Of a stretch of DNA of 64,000 bases, positions 10,360 to 22,533 are shown in pieces. The stretch comes from Rusavskia elegans (taxonomy: Eukaryota; Ascomycota; Lecanoromycetes; Teloschistales; Teloschistaceae). Position 1 is the first letter of the stretch; each line of letters starts with the position of its first letter. The translations under genes were made by a program, and so were the position numbers. The stretch spans positions 310,001 to 374,000 of the forward strand of contig SAUG01000071.1 in assembly GCA_011316305.1 (NCBI GenBank). Direction: 5' to 3'. The notes beneath the pieces are model-generated. The model was not told the DNA's origin. It saw only the letters and a list, made by a program, of their open reading frames with translations, and did not search any database.

Positions 10360-10580
10360 ACCAGCAACTCTACCAACCGCCAAAAATCCATTGCAAACTC
10401 GCCCAATCCCAAATACGAGGAGATCCCAAAATAGCAATAGCTCGGGCGCGAACACTCGACGCCCTACGAAAACCCCGAAGAGGGTTTTACTCCAGTGGAC
10501 AGCCTTCCACGCCAGGACCTCCTCGACCAGGTTTGGGGTGCACCCCGATATATTGAAGTCAAATTGCAGGATATATACAT
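10360..10580. repeat. Dispersed repeat copy B
   Basis: A diverged partner of copy A in the same orientation, about 530 bp away. It keeps AGCTCGGGC, GCCCTACGAAAACCCCG, GAGGGTTTT, TTTGGGGTGCACCCCGATAT and the terminal ATATATAC, with small indels in between. The B-box-like block is eroded here. Confidence 0.5.
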
Positions 10581-11882
10581 GCATCTATCAACTGGGAGAG
10601 CGCGTGCGTGTACCAGCGTGCTTTTGGGCGACGTGCGATGATGACCTGTCCTTATCTCAAACCAAGAGTCAAATTGGAAAAGCCTCTTACTCGAGAATTT
10701 AGTCGGTTTGCTCTGTCTGCAGCTTCTGGTACAGAGCACACTCTCTTCCCACTCCCACAACGACATGTGTGTTCTCCATCTTCCACCATATCCTCGATCT
10801 CAATGTCTTCGAGCAAGCCGAATCCTTCGAATCCATACTTTGTTATTCATCATATCATTCCATGAAATCTCCACCCTGCGCTCTACGCAATCATGGCCGC
10901 CAGAACCGCAACTGTACCAATCCGCTGTTATAAATGACCACGACAAGGCGCAAATAACCCCCGTCATGCCGAATGCGCGTTCACAAACACCTAAGCCGTG
11001 AATATAAGCGGTGTATCCTTCTCCCCACCACGGAGAGTGAAGTCCTCGGTGGCGAACTGAGCGGCTACGGAGACTATTGGCAAAAGCCCCAAGACTACTC
11101 TTTTCCAATATTCATATCTTCAACCGCAGACCACCGTCACGGTCTCTAATACAAGAACATCGTATCACATGACAACGATGGCATCTACCAAGAAGATCCC
11201 TGGATGCAATTCCCCGGCTGAACTTAATACGAAACAGGTGATCCACAAAGGACTCGGGTTCCCATCCTCGAGCTGGCGGAACATAACATCCGAACTCTAC
11301 AATACCTGCCCACATCGCTACGCTCATGCCGATTGGATAGAGCATCTTGTACCGCCCACCAAATTTATTACCTCAGGTGACAAATAGGAGAGACCAGATC
11401 GGGGCCCAAGCCCGAGCCATCGAGGAATACGAGCGAGCGTGCGAAAATAAACATCTCGGTCCGATAGTCTCATGACTCACAATCAGAAGGCCACGTTTCA
11501 TTCGGAAAGCAGGGGTATCGGAAGACGTCAAGACGAAGAGTTTATCCACCGTCAGCATGCATTGTACCAATGCATTTTGGTCGCTTGGACGCGGCGATAC
11601 CCCTCCATGGTGGATCTTCTCAACAGTACGGTGCGCCGAGGAGATCCGATTACCGCTGGGGCAATCGGGTATCTGGCATGTGAGCGACTATGCAGATGTA
11701 CGTCATCCAATAATACTTTCGACGTCTTGGCCAAATCTTTCATTCCAAACGATCAGAGCGGAGGAAGAGGAAATTGGAAGAAATTGAAAAGTTGTAGATT
11801 GCTGTAGTGGAGAGCCTGTCCAAGGACGTATGCTATTCGAAAAAATCTTACGACACCAGGCTGATGCCTGCCACGGACTCCC
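10581..11882. other. No confident gene; hydrophobic minus-strand frames
   Basis: Three neighbouring minus-strand frames (about 11108-10800, 11345-11112 and 11570-11373) contain hydrophobic runs such as GMTGVICALSWSFITADW and GMSVAMWAGIVEFG. They might be exons of a small membrane protein, but I could not find splice sites that join them in frame, and no family is recognised. Confidence 0.3.
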
Positions 11883-13960
11883 TCACTTGAACATGAAATG
11901 CAAAAAATCCCTCATGGAAAGCACCCACCTGGAGCTCATGACGCTTTTCCCTCTAGATAATGGAGCACCACTCGCGTTCATGTCTTTAGACTCCGGCATA
12001 TGCCGATGAAACTTCTCGAGATATTCATCCTTCAACCCAACTAAATCCCGAGGCCCGGTCGGCATGAACAAGTCCCTCAAGAACCCTTTGCGGTGCGACG
12101 ACAGGCCAATCTCGGCAAGGATCTTGTCAGTATAAGCTTCGGACTCAAAAGGCACGAAATTGCCTCCAACGCCATGCGACAGGTATCTCCGCCGACACCA
12201 TGCGACTTGTCGAGCAATTTCCAGTTGCTGATCTTCGAGGGAAGGCAATTTCAGCTGCTTGTCCAGATAGGCTATCGCCCAAACCGCCTGGCATTCTGCG
12301 CCCCTGAAATGATTTGAGTAAAGCGTGTAACCGACAAAGGCGATTGAGTCGTCATGCAGTGGAGCAATCCCATTGTACAAACGATATGGTGTGGTCCGAA
12401 TCGGTTCATAAAAATGATGTGGAGGTTTTGCCAGAAGTGGGAATTGTTTCAAGACCTTCTCATCCGCTTGCTTCTCGAGTTGTGCCCAACTTTCAGCTTC
12501 CTTCGATGATGGCACATCCTTCAAAGAATGAGGGAGACCAAGCCGAACTAGCAAGTCTGTGTCGAAGAAGCTGAAATCGTTGGGATTCCAGCCGGTACCG
12601 CAGAGTATAACATCGGTGGCGATATCTTCTCCGCCTTTCAAGCGAACGACATGATCGTCTAGCTCGACGATGTCATTATGAAAGATACTGACGTTTTTGG
12701 CGATATCTTCCCAGAAGTCAGGCTGGTTGAGGATGCCTCCGGCAGCGTTCTGCCAGAACAATCTGTGGTATGTCAGGTGAGCTGGAACGATGAGTATAAT
12801 GGCTAAGACGAGGTTCTCATGGTACAAGCATACTGTAAGAAAGAAAAGGAAGTTTATCGGTATCTAGCGTCTATCGTAGACCGCAAAGAAAAGTTTAGCT
12901 TACGGTGTATGGGGCTTCAGGTCAGCAAATCCTAGCTTCGCTCGCGGCCTCCCGTCATAGTCTGCAGCCTCTAGAGCCTGACGAGAGGCTCCTCCCCAAA
13001 TCGCGTCAACGAGCGTCGCTCCCCATTTTGTACCATGGAGAAATCGAGTCAACCAATTTTCTGGGTTCAGTATTGAGGGCGAGAAAGTTGAGAAGAATCT
13101 GGCAGAACCAATCTCGACGACGTTCCTGTAGGGCCCTTTCCCTTTGTGCGAGACGAACCAGCCAGGGCCGGCACCAGATCTTCTGATTATCCAAGAGACG
13201 TTCTTCCCAGCTTTGACGGAAGCAAGGACCATATCAGCTGCGGATTTGCTCCCACCGACAACTGTGACGTTTCGGATTTCCGCCGAAGTCAATACCGCAG
13301 ACTGTCCAAACTCATAATGATGGATCAGAGGTGCTCCAAACTTCTTTTCGCCAATGAATTTGGGGATGTTTGGTGTTGAGGTAACACCGCAAGCCACGAT
13401 GACCTTGTTGGCATGGAAAACGGTGCTGTTGCCTGAGATGTCGTTGCAGGAGATCACCCACTTGCTGTCTGCCTTTCTGATGGAGGAAACCGTGCAACAG
13501 AATCTGATCCTGTCGCGCAGAGTCTGACCGGCATGACTATGTTGATCGACATAGTTCTCTAGGTATTGAGTCGTGTGTTTTGCTTTGAAGAATTCGTGGT
13601 AGATGTCCTCTTCGGGTGGACGAAGCATGCTTAAGTCCGAGAACTCCCCCTTCCCCACTGTCCACTGCGTCCAGAACCCTTCGAACGACCTTCCTAAAGC
13701 AGTGGGACCCCATTAGCCTCGGGGTCCTTCAGACTTGGGAGGATAGACGAGGCACCCGTACTTGCATTCCATACTCCTCCAGGGCAAGTGTCTCGCTCTA
13801 GCAGGACAAGCCGACCGTCCGGATGAACCTCCTGGTAAAATCGAGCTGCAGCTATGCCAGCGATCCCTGATTCGAAATTCTTAGTCGGTTCTTGGAACCC
13901 AGTTTGCCAATGATACCTACCTGCGCCGACCACCACAAGGTCAAACTCTTGAGGATACAT
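11883..13960 (-). CDS. Flavin-containing monooxygenase-like oxidoreductase
   Basis: FAD/NADPH-dependent monooxygenases of this group oxygenate small substrates, often in secondary metabolism. Four exons, 13960-13921, 13866-13762, 13693-12904 and 12762-11883, give 604 residues. The introns are 54, 68 and 141 nt, all GT-AG, and the phases agree (1, 1, 2). The first intron splits the Rossmann motif: joined, it reads VVVGAGIAGIAAARF (GxGxxG). Further blocks are ERDTCPGGVW, the NADP-binding VVGGSKSAADMV, FWQNAAGGILNQPDFW after the third junction, and VILCGTGWN, the usual C-terminal FAD-contact block. The ATG at 13960 begins MYPQEFDLVVV; no upstream in-frame ATG was seen. There are no metabolic neighbours within 10 kb, so the substrate cannot be inferred. 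The length is normal and no disablement is visible. Confidence 0.85.
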
Positions 13961-16900
13961 CCCCGGCAATGGCTTCCAGTCCACTGGACTGTGAGATGCA
14001 ATGGGATCTTTGAGAGCTCTCGTGATATGATCGGGATGTGGACACAGAGACGGAGGATCCAGCCGACGTTGGGTTCAGGTGGGGTTTTAATGACATGAAG
14101 CTTGTATCTGCCTTATGGTCACCGGAAGATGACAATTCCAAGCGAGAGGCTTCGGGGTCTGCAGAGTGCAGGCTGCAAGGTTTATCGTATTCGCCTTTTT
14201 GGGCTTAGTGCCCGGGACTCTGCATGATGACCTTTGTCAGATCTCGTCACCAGGCTGTGGATGTAAGGCGCCCCAATGGTGCTGTGGAACAGTTCCTACC
14301 TCACCGCAAAGAAGAGGTTGACGAGCAGAAGCGGAGAGGCGCAGTGTGCGTCCATTCACCATGCGTGCAAGGCCAAAGGTTTCTATCCTCCCCACGCATT
14401 TCCTGGTTTCGGTCCTCTTGATTCGCAGTACCCGATTGCTTGTATGGAACGTTGTGCTGCTCCCGGGCTGGATGGTATTTGCGCATGGTATTGTCTTCAA
14501 GCAGGTCCCCTATCCCCGCTGCAGCCGAAATTCCCACACCCGGTTGTTAAGTAAAGACACGTCCTCTTGGTTTCGCACCGGACTGCAAAATTCGCCTTGA
14601 CCATGGGCTCCGGCGTGCACGACCAGCTCGGACACTGAGGTGATGCTGTCAGCCATGTTCTTGCGGAGGGGGCAGATAAGACCGGTGTGGAGGCGTTGGA
14701 GCCTGAGTGACATGGCGCTTCAAGTCCTCGACGATGATCAAGATGGTGGTGATACCATCATGGCTGCTTGGAACGGTGATTGACAAAAATCACGCCATGG
14801 ACCTAATATATCGATCACGTTTGCGGGCGAAGTATTTGTGGAGTGTTCAGGGCGAGAGGCCATGACTGAGCTCGACCCTGGAGGTGCACGTTGTAGACGG
14901 AGGTTATGTTTGGTAATCTCGATGAGTGAGATGCCGGTAACACACGTCTATACTATTGATGAGAGCGACTCAGTAGGAAGGTATTGGAATGGGTGGAGTC
15001 TTGGATGAGGCTGGCCATTGACGCCTGTATTGGATGATAAGCAATGAGTGTTTATACGGACCAGTCAATGGCGCTTCGTGCCACTTAAAAGAGTTGTCGG
15101 AAAGGTATTAAGATGTCGTCCTTATGATCCTCAAAAAAGGTGAGCGGCTTCGGTAGTGGCTAAGGTAAGCAAGAAAGAATACTACTTGTTGTGGAAGTTG
15201 ATTGTCATCGAACAAAGTTCCGCAGGTGACGTGGACAGCGAAGGTCATCGAATCAACAAAATCCAAGCAACAGCTGCGACCATCGCAATGAACAAGTCTG
15301 CCCAACAAACGGAAGGAACGACCAGTATTCAAAATCCAAAAAATCAACATAAATATCTCTATTGGACTATCCCCCAGTACGAGGCGCTCCCCAGAGGTGT
15401 GCCCCAGTTGGTGAGGCTACGGTCCCAATTGAGATATCCCACCGGGTCGGGCCGCCACTTTCCTCGGTTCGAGCACGACGACGGTCGTCTCAACGAGGAG
15501 GTCAAAAAATCCTTCTGCGGTTCAGCCGACGGGCTGCGCAGAGGGGTTTCTTCAGACCAAGTTCGAGGCAGGGCCCGGAAATGGGGGCTGGAGTTTTGCT
15601 GTTCTGAAGCCTCGGATTTTCTTTTCTCTATTTGCCGTTGAGCCGTATGGAATTTCAGCGTTGATTGTGACAAGGTGTCGACATTTGAGAAAGTTTTCTT
15701 TTTATGCCAAGACTATTCAGGGGTAAGAACGACACGGTTCCTCTAGGTAAGTCATCACCACGACACATGCTTGAAAACATCCTCGCAAGATGATGTTGCT
15801 GTTTTTACTGCTGTCGAGAAGATCCGGTTCGGTCTAAATGTAGTTTCAATAGGGTCCACAATGTGCAAAAAGCAGGTGAAGAAGCCTCTCCTTAATACGC
15901 AGCTTTCTCATTTTAAGGCCGAACACGGACCACTTGCTTGGCTACTGCAAGTCTATGCCATAGAACTCAGGGTTACCACAAGACGAATGCTGCTTTTTCC
16001 ATGCCCTGCCATCAAACCCGAAACAAACCCGTCCGCCACCGGGTTTTACAGGGGTGTTATCTTCAACTTTGGGGGTCCGCGCACCATTTACGCCACCTCC
16101 CCAGTTTCGAAATCATGATATTGGGTTATATATATCTTTTCTGCTTTGCTAGATGATATCCAAGTATCCTGCCATCACATCCTAATAGTCAATCCCATCG
16201 ACATTACCACTATGAAGACCCTCACTCCAACAATATATTACAGACAGCAAAACAGCTCCAGTCTGGTAGTGGTGGAGCACTACTCGAACAGCGCGAAAAC
16301 TCACGAACGGGTTTTAATTATCCCCAGAGTACTTCACCATTGGTATGCTCCCTTGGTCTCGACGAGGCGCGCACTTGTAACGCCTTCTGTCCCGTTGTAT
16401 CGTTGCGATCTTAGATTTGGTATCCTAATCTGCTCATATTGGCTCATGGTCAGGACTTTGTTGGTCGCGGGAATTCAGTACGCTTGGAAAGCATGGGTAT
16501 CTCTACCTGCTCTCCAATCCCGTATTTTCGTGTTTACGAGATGATGAGAACCGTATCACAGCCAACTACCACGGCGTCGACGCTACCCTTTGATCTATCG
16601 ACTCAATGGGAGGCTTGTAGACAATCATCTCTGAGGCTTTGGGAATTTGTTATCTCCTTCCGTCAAGGTTCTATCAGGCTTCTTCAGGTATAATTATCAA
16701 CCTGCGGTGACATCAGGCCCTATTTGCGTGTCTGAAAGCCAGTTTGACTTTCAAATCCATTGTATTGTATCACCTATGTCAAGGAACAATCCGCGGACTT
16801 CTTTTGGCTGACATCCACGATTGTTGATCCTTTCACTTGGTCAACTCGACAAGTCGACACCTCGATGAACACCAACATCAAATGAAAATCTAATCACGTC

Positions 16901-17060
16901 TGCCAAGCCAGATGAATCTTCCAACTCTTCCACACTGCTTTTCCACACTTCACCACACCCCATCATCCCACTGTACGGGTTCTTCTGCCCATCACATTGC
17001 ATCCAATGTAACGACTGGCGTTTCATCTATCGTGGCGCCGGACTCGCGCCTTCCCCAACG
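13961..17060. other. 3.1-kb stretch without a recognised gene
   Basis: Many short ORFs on both strands, none with family motifs. At about 15990-16140 a block with AACCCG...CGGGTTTT, TTTGGGGGTCCGCGCACC and TATATATC resembles a very diverged copy of the repeats at 9.8 and 10.4 kb. The final part is the promoter and leader of the zinc-finger gene. Confidence 0.5.
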
Positions 17061-19066
17061 ATGACTGAAGCAAATCGTTACTGCAATGACTGCGAACGCT
17101 GGTTTGCCCATCGCACAGGATACGAGTCCCACATGACTTTCAGCAGCTACCACATCTGGTGCAAAGCCTGCGACAGAGATTTTGTGTCCAAAGAGGCCCG
17201 CCAGACCCACTGGGAGAACAATGACGTTCACCTGTACAGCTACTGCGCCGACTGCGAGTGGGACTATGTCGATTCCGAAGGCCTCAAAAGTCACGAACGG
17301 GAAAGACACGCCAACCGCTTCTGCGTGAAGTGCGATCGATCTTTCGACACCGAAGCCGCACGCATCTCACATACTGCCAGCAAGCACAAAAACAGCTTTT
17401 GCACCGACTGCCAAGTCGCCTTTGACACCTCGGATGCACTCAAGCAACATTGGCGGTCCCATGAGAAACACGTTGGCACCTACGATTTCATCTGCGACCT
17501 CCGATTCCCCAACAGAAAGACACGCACTGAACATCTGAATGCCGATCCCGTCAAACATTTTGTGTGCGTCCAGCATCAGCAATTCTGTGGGTCTCAGCAA
17601 GCCCTTGAGGCTCATTATCTCAAAGCCCATGCCAAATGTGCATTCTGCAACCTGGGGTTCGACGGTGAGCAGAAGCGTGATAACCACTACGGGGCCTGTC
17701 ATGCCAGATGCTTGAAATGCAAGCTTTGGTTCAAAGATAATGTTCTACGGAATGAGCACTACATGACTTCGATCTGCCACGTGCAGTGCCATCAGTGCAA
17801 ACAGGGTTTCGAAGATGAACAGCAGCTTGCTCGCCACCACTGGAACCATCATGCCCAATGCTCGAAATGTAACCTTGGATTCGAGAACGACGTTCAGCTC
17901 AATCAGCACTACAAGAGCTCAACTCTACATTCTCAATGCGCGGTCTGCAATCTTGGATTCCCAGATGAGCAGGAGCGTCAGCACCACTACTGGGGCTATC
18001 ATACCACTAGATGCTCATTGTGCAAGCTTGGATTCGAGAACGACACTCAACGGCAACAGCATTACATGACCACCGACTTGCATGTGCGGTGCTATCTGTG
18101 TAACAAGGGGTTCGAAGATGAAGAGAAGCGGAATCACCACTACTGGAGCTTTCATACCAGCAAATGCTCATCATGCAAGCTTGGTTTCGAGGACGACGCT
18201 CAACTGAATCAGCATTACATGACTTCTCATTTTCATTTCCAATGCCAGGAGTGCTTTCAGGCATTCGATACCACCACTGCATTGTCCCAGGTAATTCTTT
18301 CCTCATTATTCCAGGGATTTCACTGACGCTTCAGCAGCACAAAGAGGAAATCCATAAACCCAAACCCAAACCCAAACCCGAGGTCAAGCCCAAGCCCGAC
18401 GTCAAGCCCAAGCCCGAACTCAAGCTCAAGCTCAAGCCCGACGTCAAGCCCAAGCCCGAAATCAAGCCCAAGCCCGAACTTAAACCCTTACACTGCCTCG
18501 CCAACTGCTCCAGCACCACCTTCTTCCCATCAAATTCAGCAGTGATGGAGCACCTAGAAGACGGCACCTGTTCCAAAGGCTGGACGATCCAACACCTCAA
18601 CAATCTCCTCATCAAATTACCCACCGCCTCGCCCTACATAATCTGGGACCACATCGCCTACTTCCTCGCCGGCCCGCTCCGTCTTCAAGCGAACGACAAC
18701 GACCACACAGACCGCGGATGGAGATGCTATCTATGTAGAGTACCACATCTGAGTCCCCTCGATCTCCAGCGCCATCTCCAAGCAGGGGAATGCCACACGC
18801 GCTACCCTCACGTTGTCCGCTGCCCGCATTGCCCGGGCCCTGAATGGAGTTTCGACAGGATGAGCACACTTCTTCGCCATCTCGAACGGCGGGAATGCGG
18901 AGTCGATACGAATGCTGTGCATGAGATCGTGGAGGATGTCAAGGAAAAGATGAGTATGGATGTTGATGGAAGAGCGGAAGAGCTGAAGGTATTACATCAG
19001 TTGCGTATCGACGCTTCGAAAGGCGGGAGAGATCTCATTGTGAAGTCGTGGATGAATTCGAAATAG
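17061..19066 (+). CDS. Multi-C2H2 zinc-finger protein with Lys-Pro linker
   Basis: Two exons, 17061-18290 and 18335-19066, are joined by a 44-nt phase-0 intron (CCCAG|GTAATTC...CTTCAG). They encode 653 residues. Residues 1-410 are a chain of about sixteen C2H2-like fingers; from about residue 190 these form a repeat of roughly 50 residues that alternates C-x2-C-x-LGFE...NQHYM-type and ...HHYWxxH-type fingers. Residues about 417-462 are a KPKP/KPEV/KPDV low-complexity linker. Two or three further fingers follow (WRCYLCRVPHLSPLDLQRH, VRCPHC). Binding of nucleic acid is plausible; the irregular finger spacing also suits protein-protein contacts. The 3' coding end is partly duplicated downstream (19100-19200). 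The ATG at 17061 is the first in frame and leads straight into finger 1. Confidence 0.8.
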
Positions 19067-19099
19067 CGTTTCAGGTGGTTTTGATATGATGGGAGAGAT

Positions 19100-19200
19100 G
19101 AGGAGCTAAAAGTACTGCACCAGCTGCGTATCGACGCTCCAAAGGGTATGAGGAAGCATCTCATCGTTAGGGTATCGATGACGGGTTCGAGGTAGCGTTT
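19100..19200 (+). repeat. Partial tandem duplication of the zinc-finger gene 3' end
   Basis: This stretch repeats 18976-19075, the last 30 codons plus stop of the upstream gene. Shared blocks include GAGCT(A/G)AA(G/A)GTA, CAGYTGCGTATCGACGCT, ATCTCAT and the end ending in TTCGARRTAGCGTTT. Substitutions have accumulated, so it is not recent. Confidence 0.7.
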
Positions 19201-20289
19201 TCAAGGCTTTGAGCATGTGCGGAGGCCATAATCCAAGTATAGGGGAAGTAACGTCGTCAAAATAATCATCAAAGAAATCTCCTTAGCCAACCAACACCTC
19301 CCGTTGACCACCTCCATAGATAGCCAGGTGACTGGAAGTCCACCATCAACGACCTTGAGCAGTGATACCATACCAAACTTTACTGAAATCACGCTGCTCC
19401 ATGATTCTATCTCTTCACCTGTGTACCATCCTACCCATCATCCCGCCCACTTGGCCCATCATACTATACCATACCAATTCCTCACCCCCAGCAAAACCCC
19501 TCAAAACACCTCACAAACCTCCTCAACCCCATCCCCTGCACACCCATCCCACCACCGAGCCCGTAGGAAACATAAGGGAGGAAAAAGATATAAGATGTCG
19601 AATCAGTATCTTTGCCGGGTCCCGAGCTTGAGACCAGAGACGCCAGATCTGGCACGGCTTCAGTAGAGGGTTCACGTGTGATTGGTGTATTGAAGAGAAC
19701 GAGTTGATGGCAACACGAGAGGTCTACGTCTAGACAAACTTGTCGAACGGAAGCAGTCGCCAACCGCCGTCGATAGGGGTAGTAGGAAGGATACCGGTAA
19801 GTCAAAAGGATGCTGCTTGATTATGGTATGTTCAGTGTAGACGTACCGTCTCAACCATGGTTATTCAGTACAGTTGGACACATCATATTTATTATAAGGT
19901 GCCTTAGTTGTTGTATCTGGGATGATGCAGCCGCCGTATGTCAAAGGGGCCATCTGATTCTCCGTAGTCGAGCGAATGAGACCATGATGCGGGAAATGGA
20001 TGAGTATAAAGGGTACAACCGTTCAACCACGGGCACCAGTGGGTGCAATAAGTGACGGGACGAGCTGCGTAGCAGTTGTAGAGTAGTCTCTGTACAATCG
20101 TTCAGACGGTGTCCCTTATCGAGATAACGGTTGTATAAGCCCCTCATTACAATTGATTTCTGGTATAACGAGACCGCTCAGGCAGCTTCATGGAAGGTAT
20201 AACGGCCGCCCTAGGCGGTCAGGTCGTCCCGTCATTCAACCCCCCACTGGTGACGGCGCCAATGCTTGGTTGGAGGTCGGACAAAGTGG
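19201..20289. other. Intergenic, nothing recognised
   Basis: No coding family was seen. It is the 3' flank of both the zinc-finger gene and the SAM50 gene. Confidence 0.5.
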
Positions 20290-20323
20290 TCGAGAAAATA
20301 TATACATCGAGAAAATATATACA
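20290..20323. repeat. 17-bp perfect tandem duplication
   Basis: TCGAGAAAATATATACA occurs twice head to tail, just beyond the SAM50 stop codon in its predicted 3' UTR. Confidence 0.9.
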
Positions 20324-20331
20324 AAGGCAGG

Positions 20332-22179
20332 TCATAGCATTGATATGCCTAGACCAAACTGTAATCCCTTGCGGGCATCCTCTGCGCAAAACAAGCAGTT
20401 AGCGATGTTCTCTACTTAGCAACTACGATAGCGCTGGCAGCTGGGCATCTAATAGAATAAGTGATGCCGCAAATGGATGCTCTTGCTAGTAGCAGGCTTC
20501 AGGGTACATATGAGGAGACGTCATTGTGTGGTCCATAGCGAGAGCATGGGAGGTTGGCAATCGAGATTGAGAGAACGTACCTCCTTTACGTATGACCAAC
20601 GGTAGCGAGAAGTTGAGCTCAAACCGCGCCGCGGGATGAGCATAAACGAGACCAAGTCCAGCAGCCATACTCGGCAACCCATTACGCAATTCGGCGATCG
20701 TCGACGGGACTCTGTCGAACAAATCTGGCTGGTTCTCTTCTTTCTCACTATTTGCTCGCTTCAGAGCTAGTAATCGTCCACCGTTGACAAAAGCTTGGAT
20801 CCGAAAAGGCTTATCGGGTCCGACTCTGGGGATTGGCATGAGTAGGTTGGCGCTACCAGCTGCATACAAATCGCCACCAACTGCATCGTTGCCGTCTCGA
20901 GGTCCAAGGCCACCGAGGCGGAATCCTCTGACATCCGTAGGTCCACCAAGCTGGAATCTGTCATTGATCCGGGATGCCTGCGCTTTGGAGCTGAAGCCTA
21001 ATGGCAGAGGATACAATAAGCCAGCCCTGAATCCGGTCGTGAATGAAACCCCACTTCTGCCCTCGACGCCTGGTAGGGGTATCGGTACAGCACCTTGGGC
21101 TTCAACCTCTGTCTTTACGAACGCAACATCTCCTTGCAAAGGTCCCCAGCCAGCAAGCTCGACTGAAGACTTACTGAGGTAACCACTTTGTGGCAGTAGT
21201 GGGTAATCCCTCTGATCGTCGGTCAAGGAATATGTGATGCTGCTCTTCACGCTATCACCAGCATCTCCTCTCACGGTTGGCGAGGCGTTCTCGGCCATGC
21301 CGGTGACTTGTCTCCATAGACCAGTGTAGCTAAGCTCATTCTTCCCACCTATCCCCAGCCACCTCAATTTCGCCCATCCTCCCTTCAGAATTTCTTCATG
21401 ACTGGCCCACCCCTTTTGGGTCGCGCTTGCCAATCCTCCAACTTCTGCTCGAACATCGGGATCGGAAAGTACTGGGGTCTCGAATCTAGCTTGATATGCA
21501 GATCTGGTTCTTGTTCCTAATGATGCGTTCAGGTCGAGGGACTCTGCACCTCCAAAGATGTTCCGCAGTGTTAAGTTGGTGAAAGCCGAGCCTTCTGTGT
21601 TTCCGGCTTCGGTGCCGGTCTTGAATGTCAGACGGCTCTTTTCTCTTGCGGAGATGTAGACATCTATATCTGTGGGAGTAGAGGAGGGATCTGTTTGGTC
21701 AGGGCGGTCAATGGAGATTGATGGGCGTTCGGTGAAGATGTCTGGCTCATTAGCAGGGTTGCTTACCGGCCGGTACGATGCTAGTAGGAAGTACCGTGTC
21801 TGTATAGCTTGTCCACAGCATACTGTGTTTCACGCAGAGCTTCCGAGAGGGTGTACGGGCGATCTTGATTTGCACTGAGCAAGGGGTCGAGAATACGTTT
21901 GAGAAAAGCTGGTCGGGTATTGCGGGCTCCAAGGACACGAACGCTCGATATCGTACATGGCAGGGTTGTATTTGCTTCGACCAATTCTCTTAATCTTCTC
22001 TGCTGCTTTTCGTACAATGCTCTTTCCCGTTCGTTCACCAACCGCGTCTTCTCTTGTTGAGCCTGGTCATCCCGTCGCCGGAGCTTTTCGAAGATCTAAA
22101 GAAGTCAATTGGGTTACCACAACGAGAATCTAAGTTGCAGTGTACTCACTCCATCTTCTGGATCGATCTGTCCGGCCAT
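20332..22179 (-). CDS. SAM50: SAM50/TOB55, sorting and assembly machinery beta-barrel
   Basis: Sam50 is the BamA/Omp85-type barrel that inserts beta-barrel proteins into the mitochondrial outer membrane. Four exons, 22179-22150, 22095-21795, 21741-20581 and 20381-20332, sum to 513 residues, the usual fungal length. The first exon is only ten codons (MAGQIDPEDG). The single POTRA-like region follows (NTRPAFLKRILDPLL, LSEALRETQYAVDKLYR). The barrel begins around SRLTFKTGTEAG and includes RFQLGGPTDVRGFRLGGLGP, the conserved L6 loop with its RGF motif. The last intron is long (199 nt) and separates FELNFSLPLVIRKG from the last strand KGLQFGLGISML. Without it the frame would run into an unrelated tail. 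Divergent from UBC6. Confidence 0.93.
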
Positions 22180-22533
22180 TGAAAGCCAACTGACGTGTGA
22201 TGGAAGCCTTCACGAGCTCCAATCTTCAAGGTCTGCGGCTTTCCCGCTTCTCGCGGCTAATTTCCGAGTGAGAGGCTGAGTGGCAACTTGTCCCCCGTTG
22301 CAACCGATTTATCATCACATCCCAATTGCCATTCTTGACACAAAGCAAGGCAACAACCTGCGCAAGGCATAAATAGGGCAGGACTCACAACCTTCACTTC
22401 GAAGCAGCGCCTTCCTCATACTCCGTCTCAAGTTTAACCTTACCCATCGTCACCATCACAACCAAACCTCCACAAGCCACCTCTCAAACCTACCTTCACC
22501 CCTCCAAGGGCCCCTCTCCCTTCCTCAACCCCA
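22180..22533. promoter_or_regulatory. Shared SAM50/UBC6 divergent promoter
   Basis: 354 bp separate the two start codons. CATAAATAGG at 22369-22378 is TATA-like and in position for the plus-strand UBC6 transcript. A pyrimidine-rich leader (CCTCAACCCC-type) precedes its ATG. Confidence 0.45.

Noticed and set aside
14224..14713. Overlapping ORFs on both strands near the monooxygenase promoter
   Set aside because: No consistent protein features on either strand and no splice-linked family blocks.
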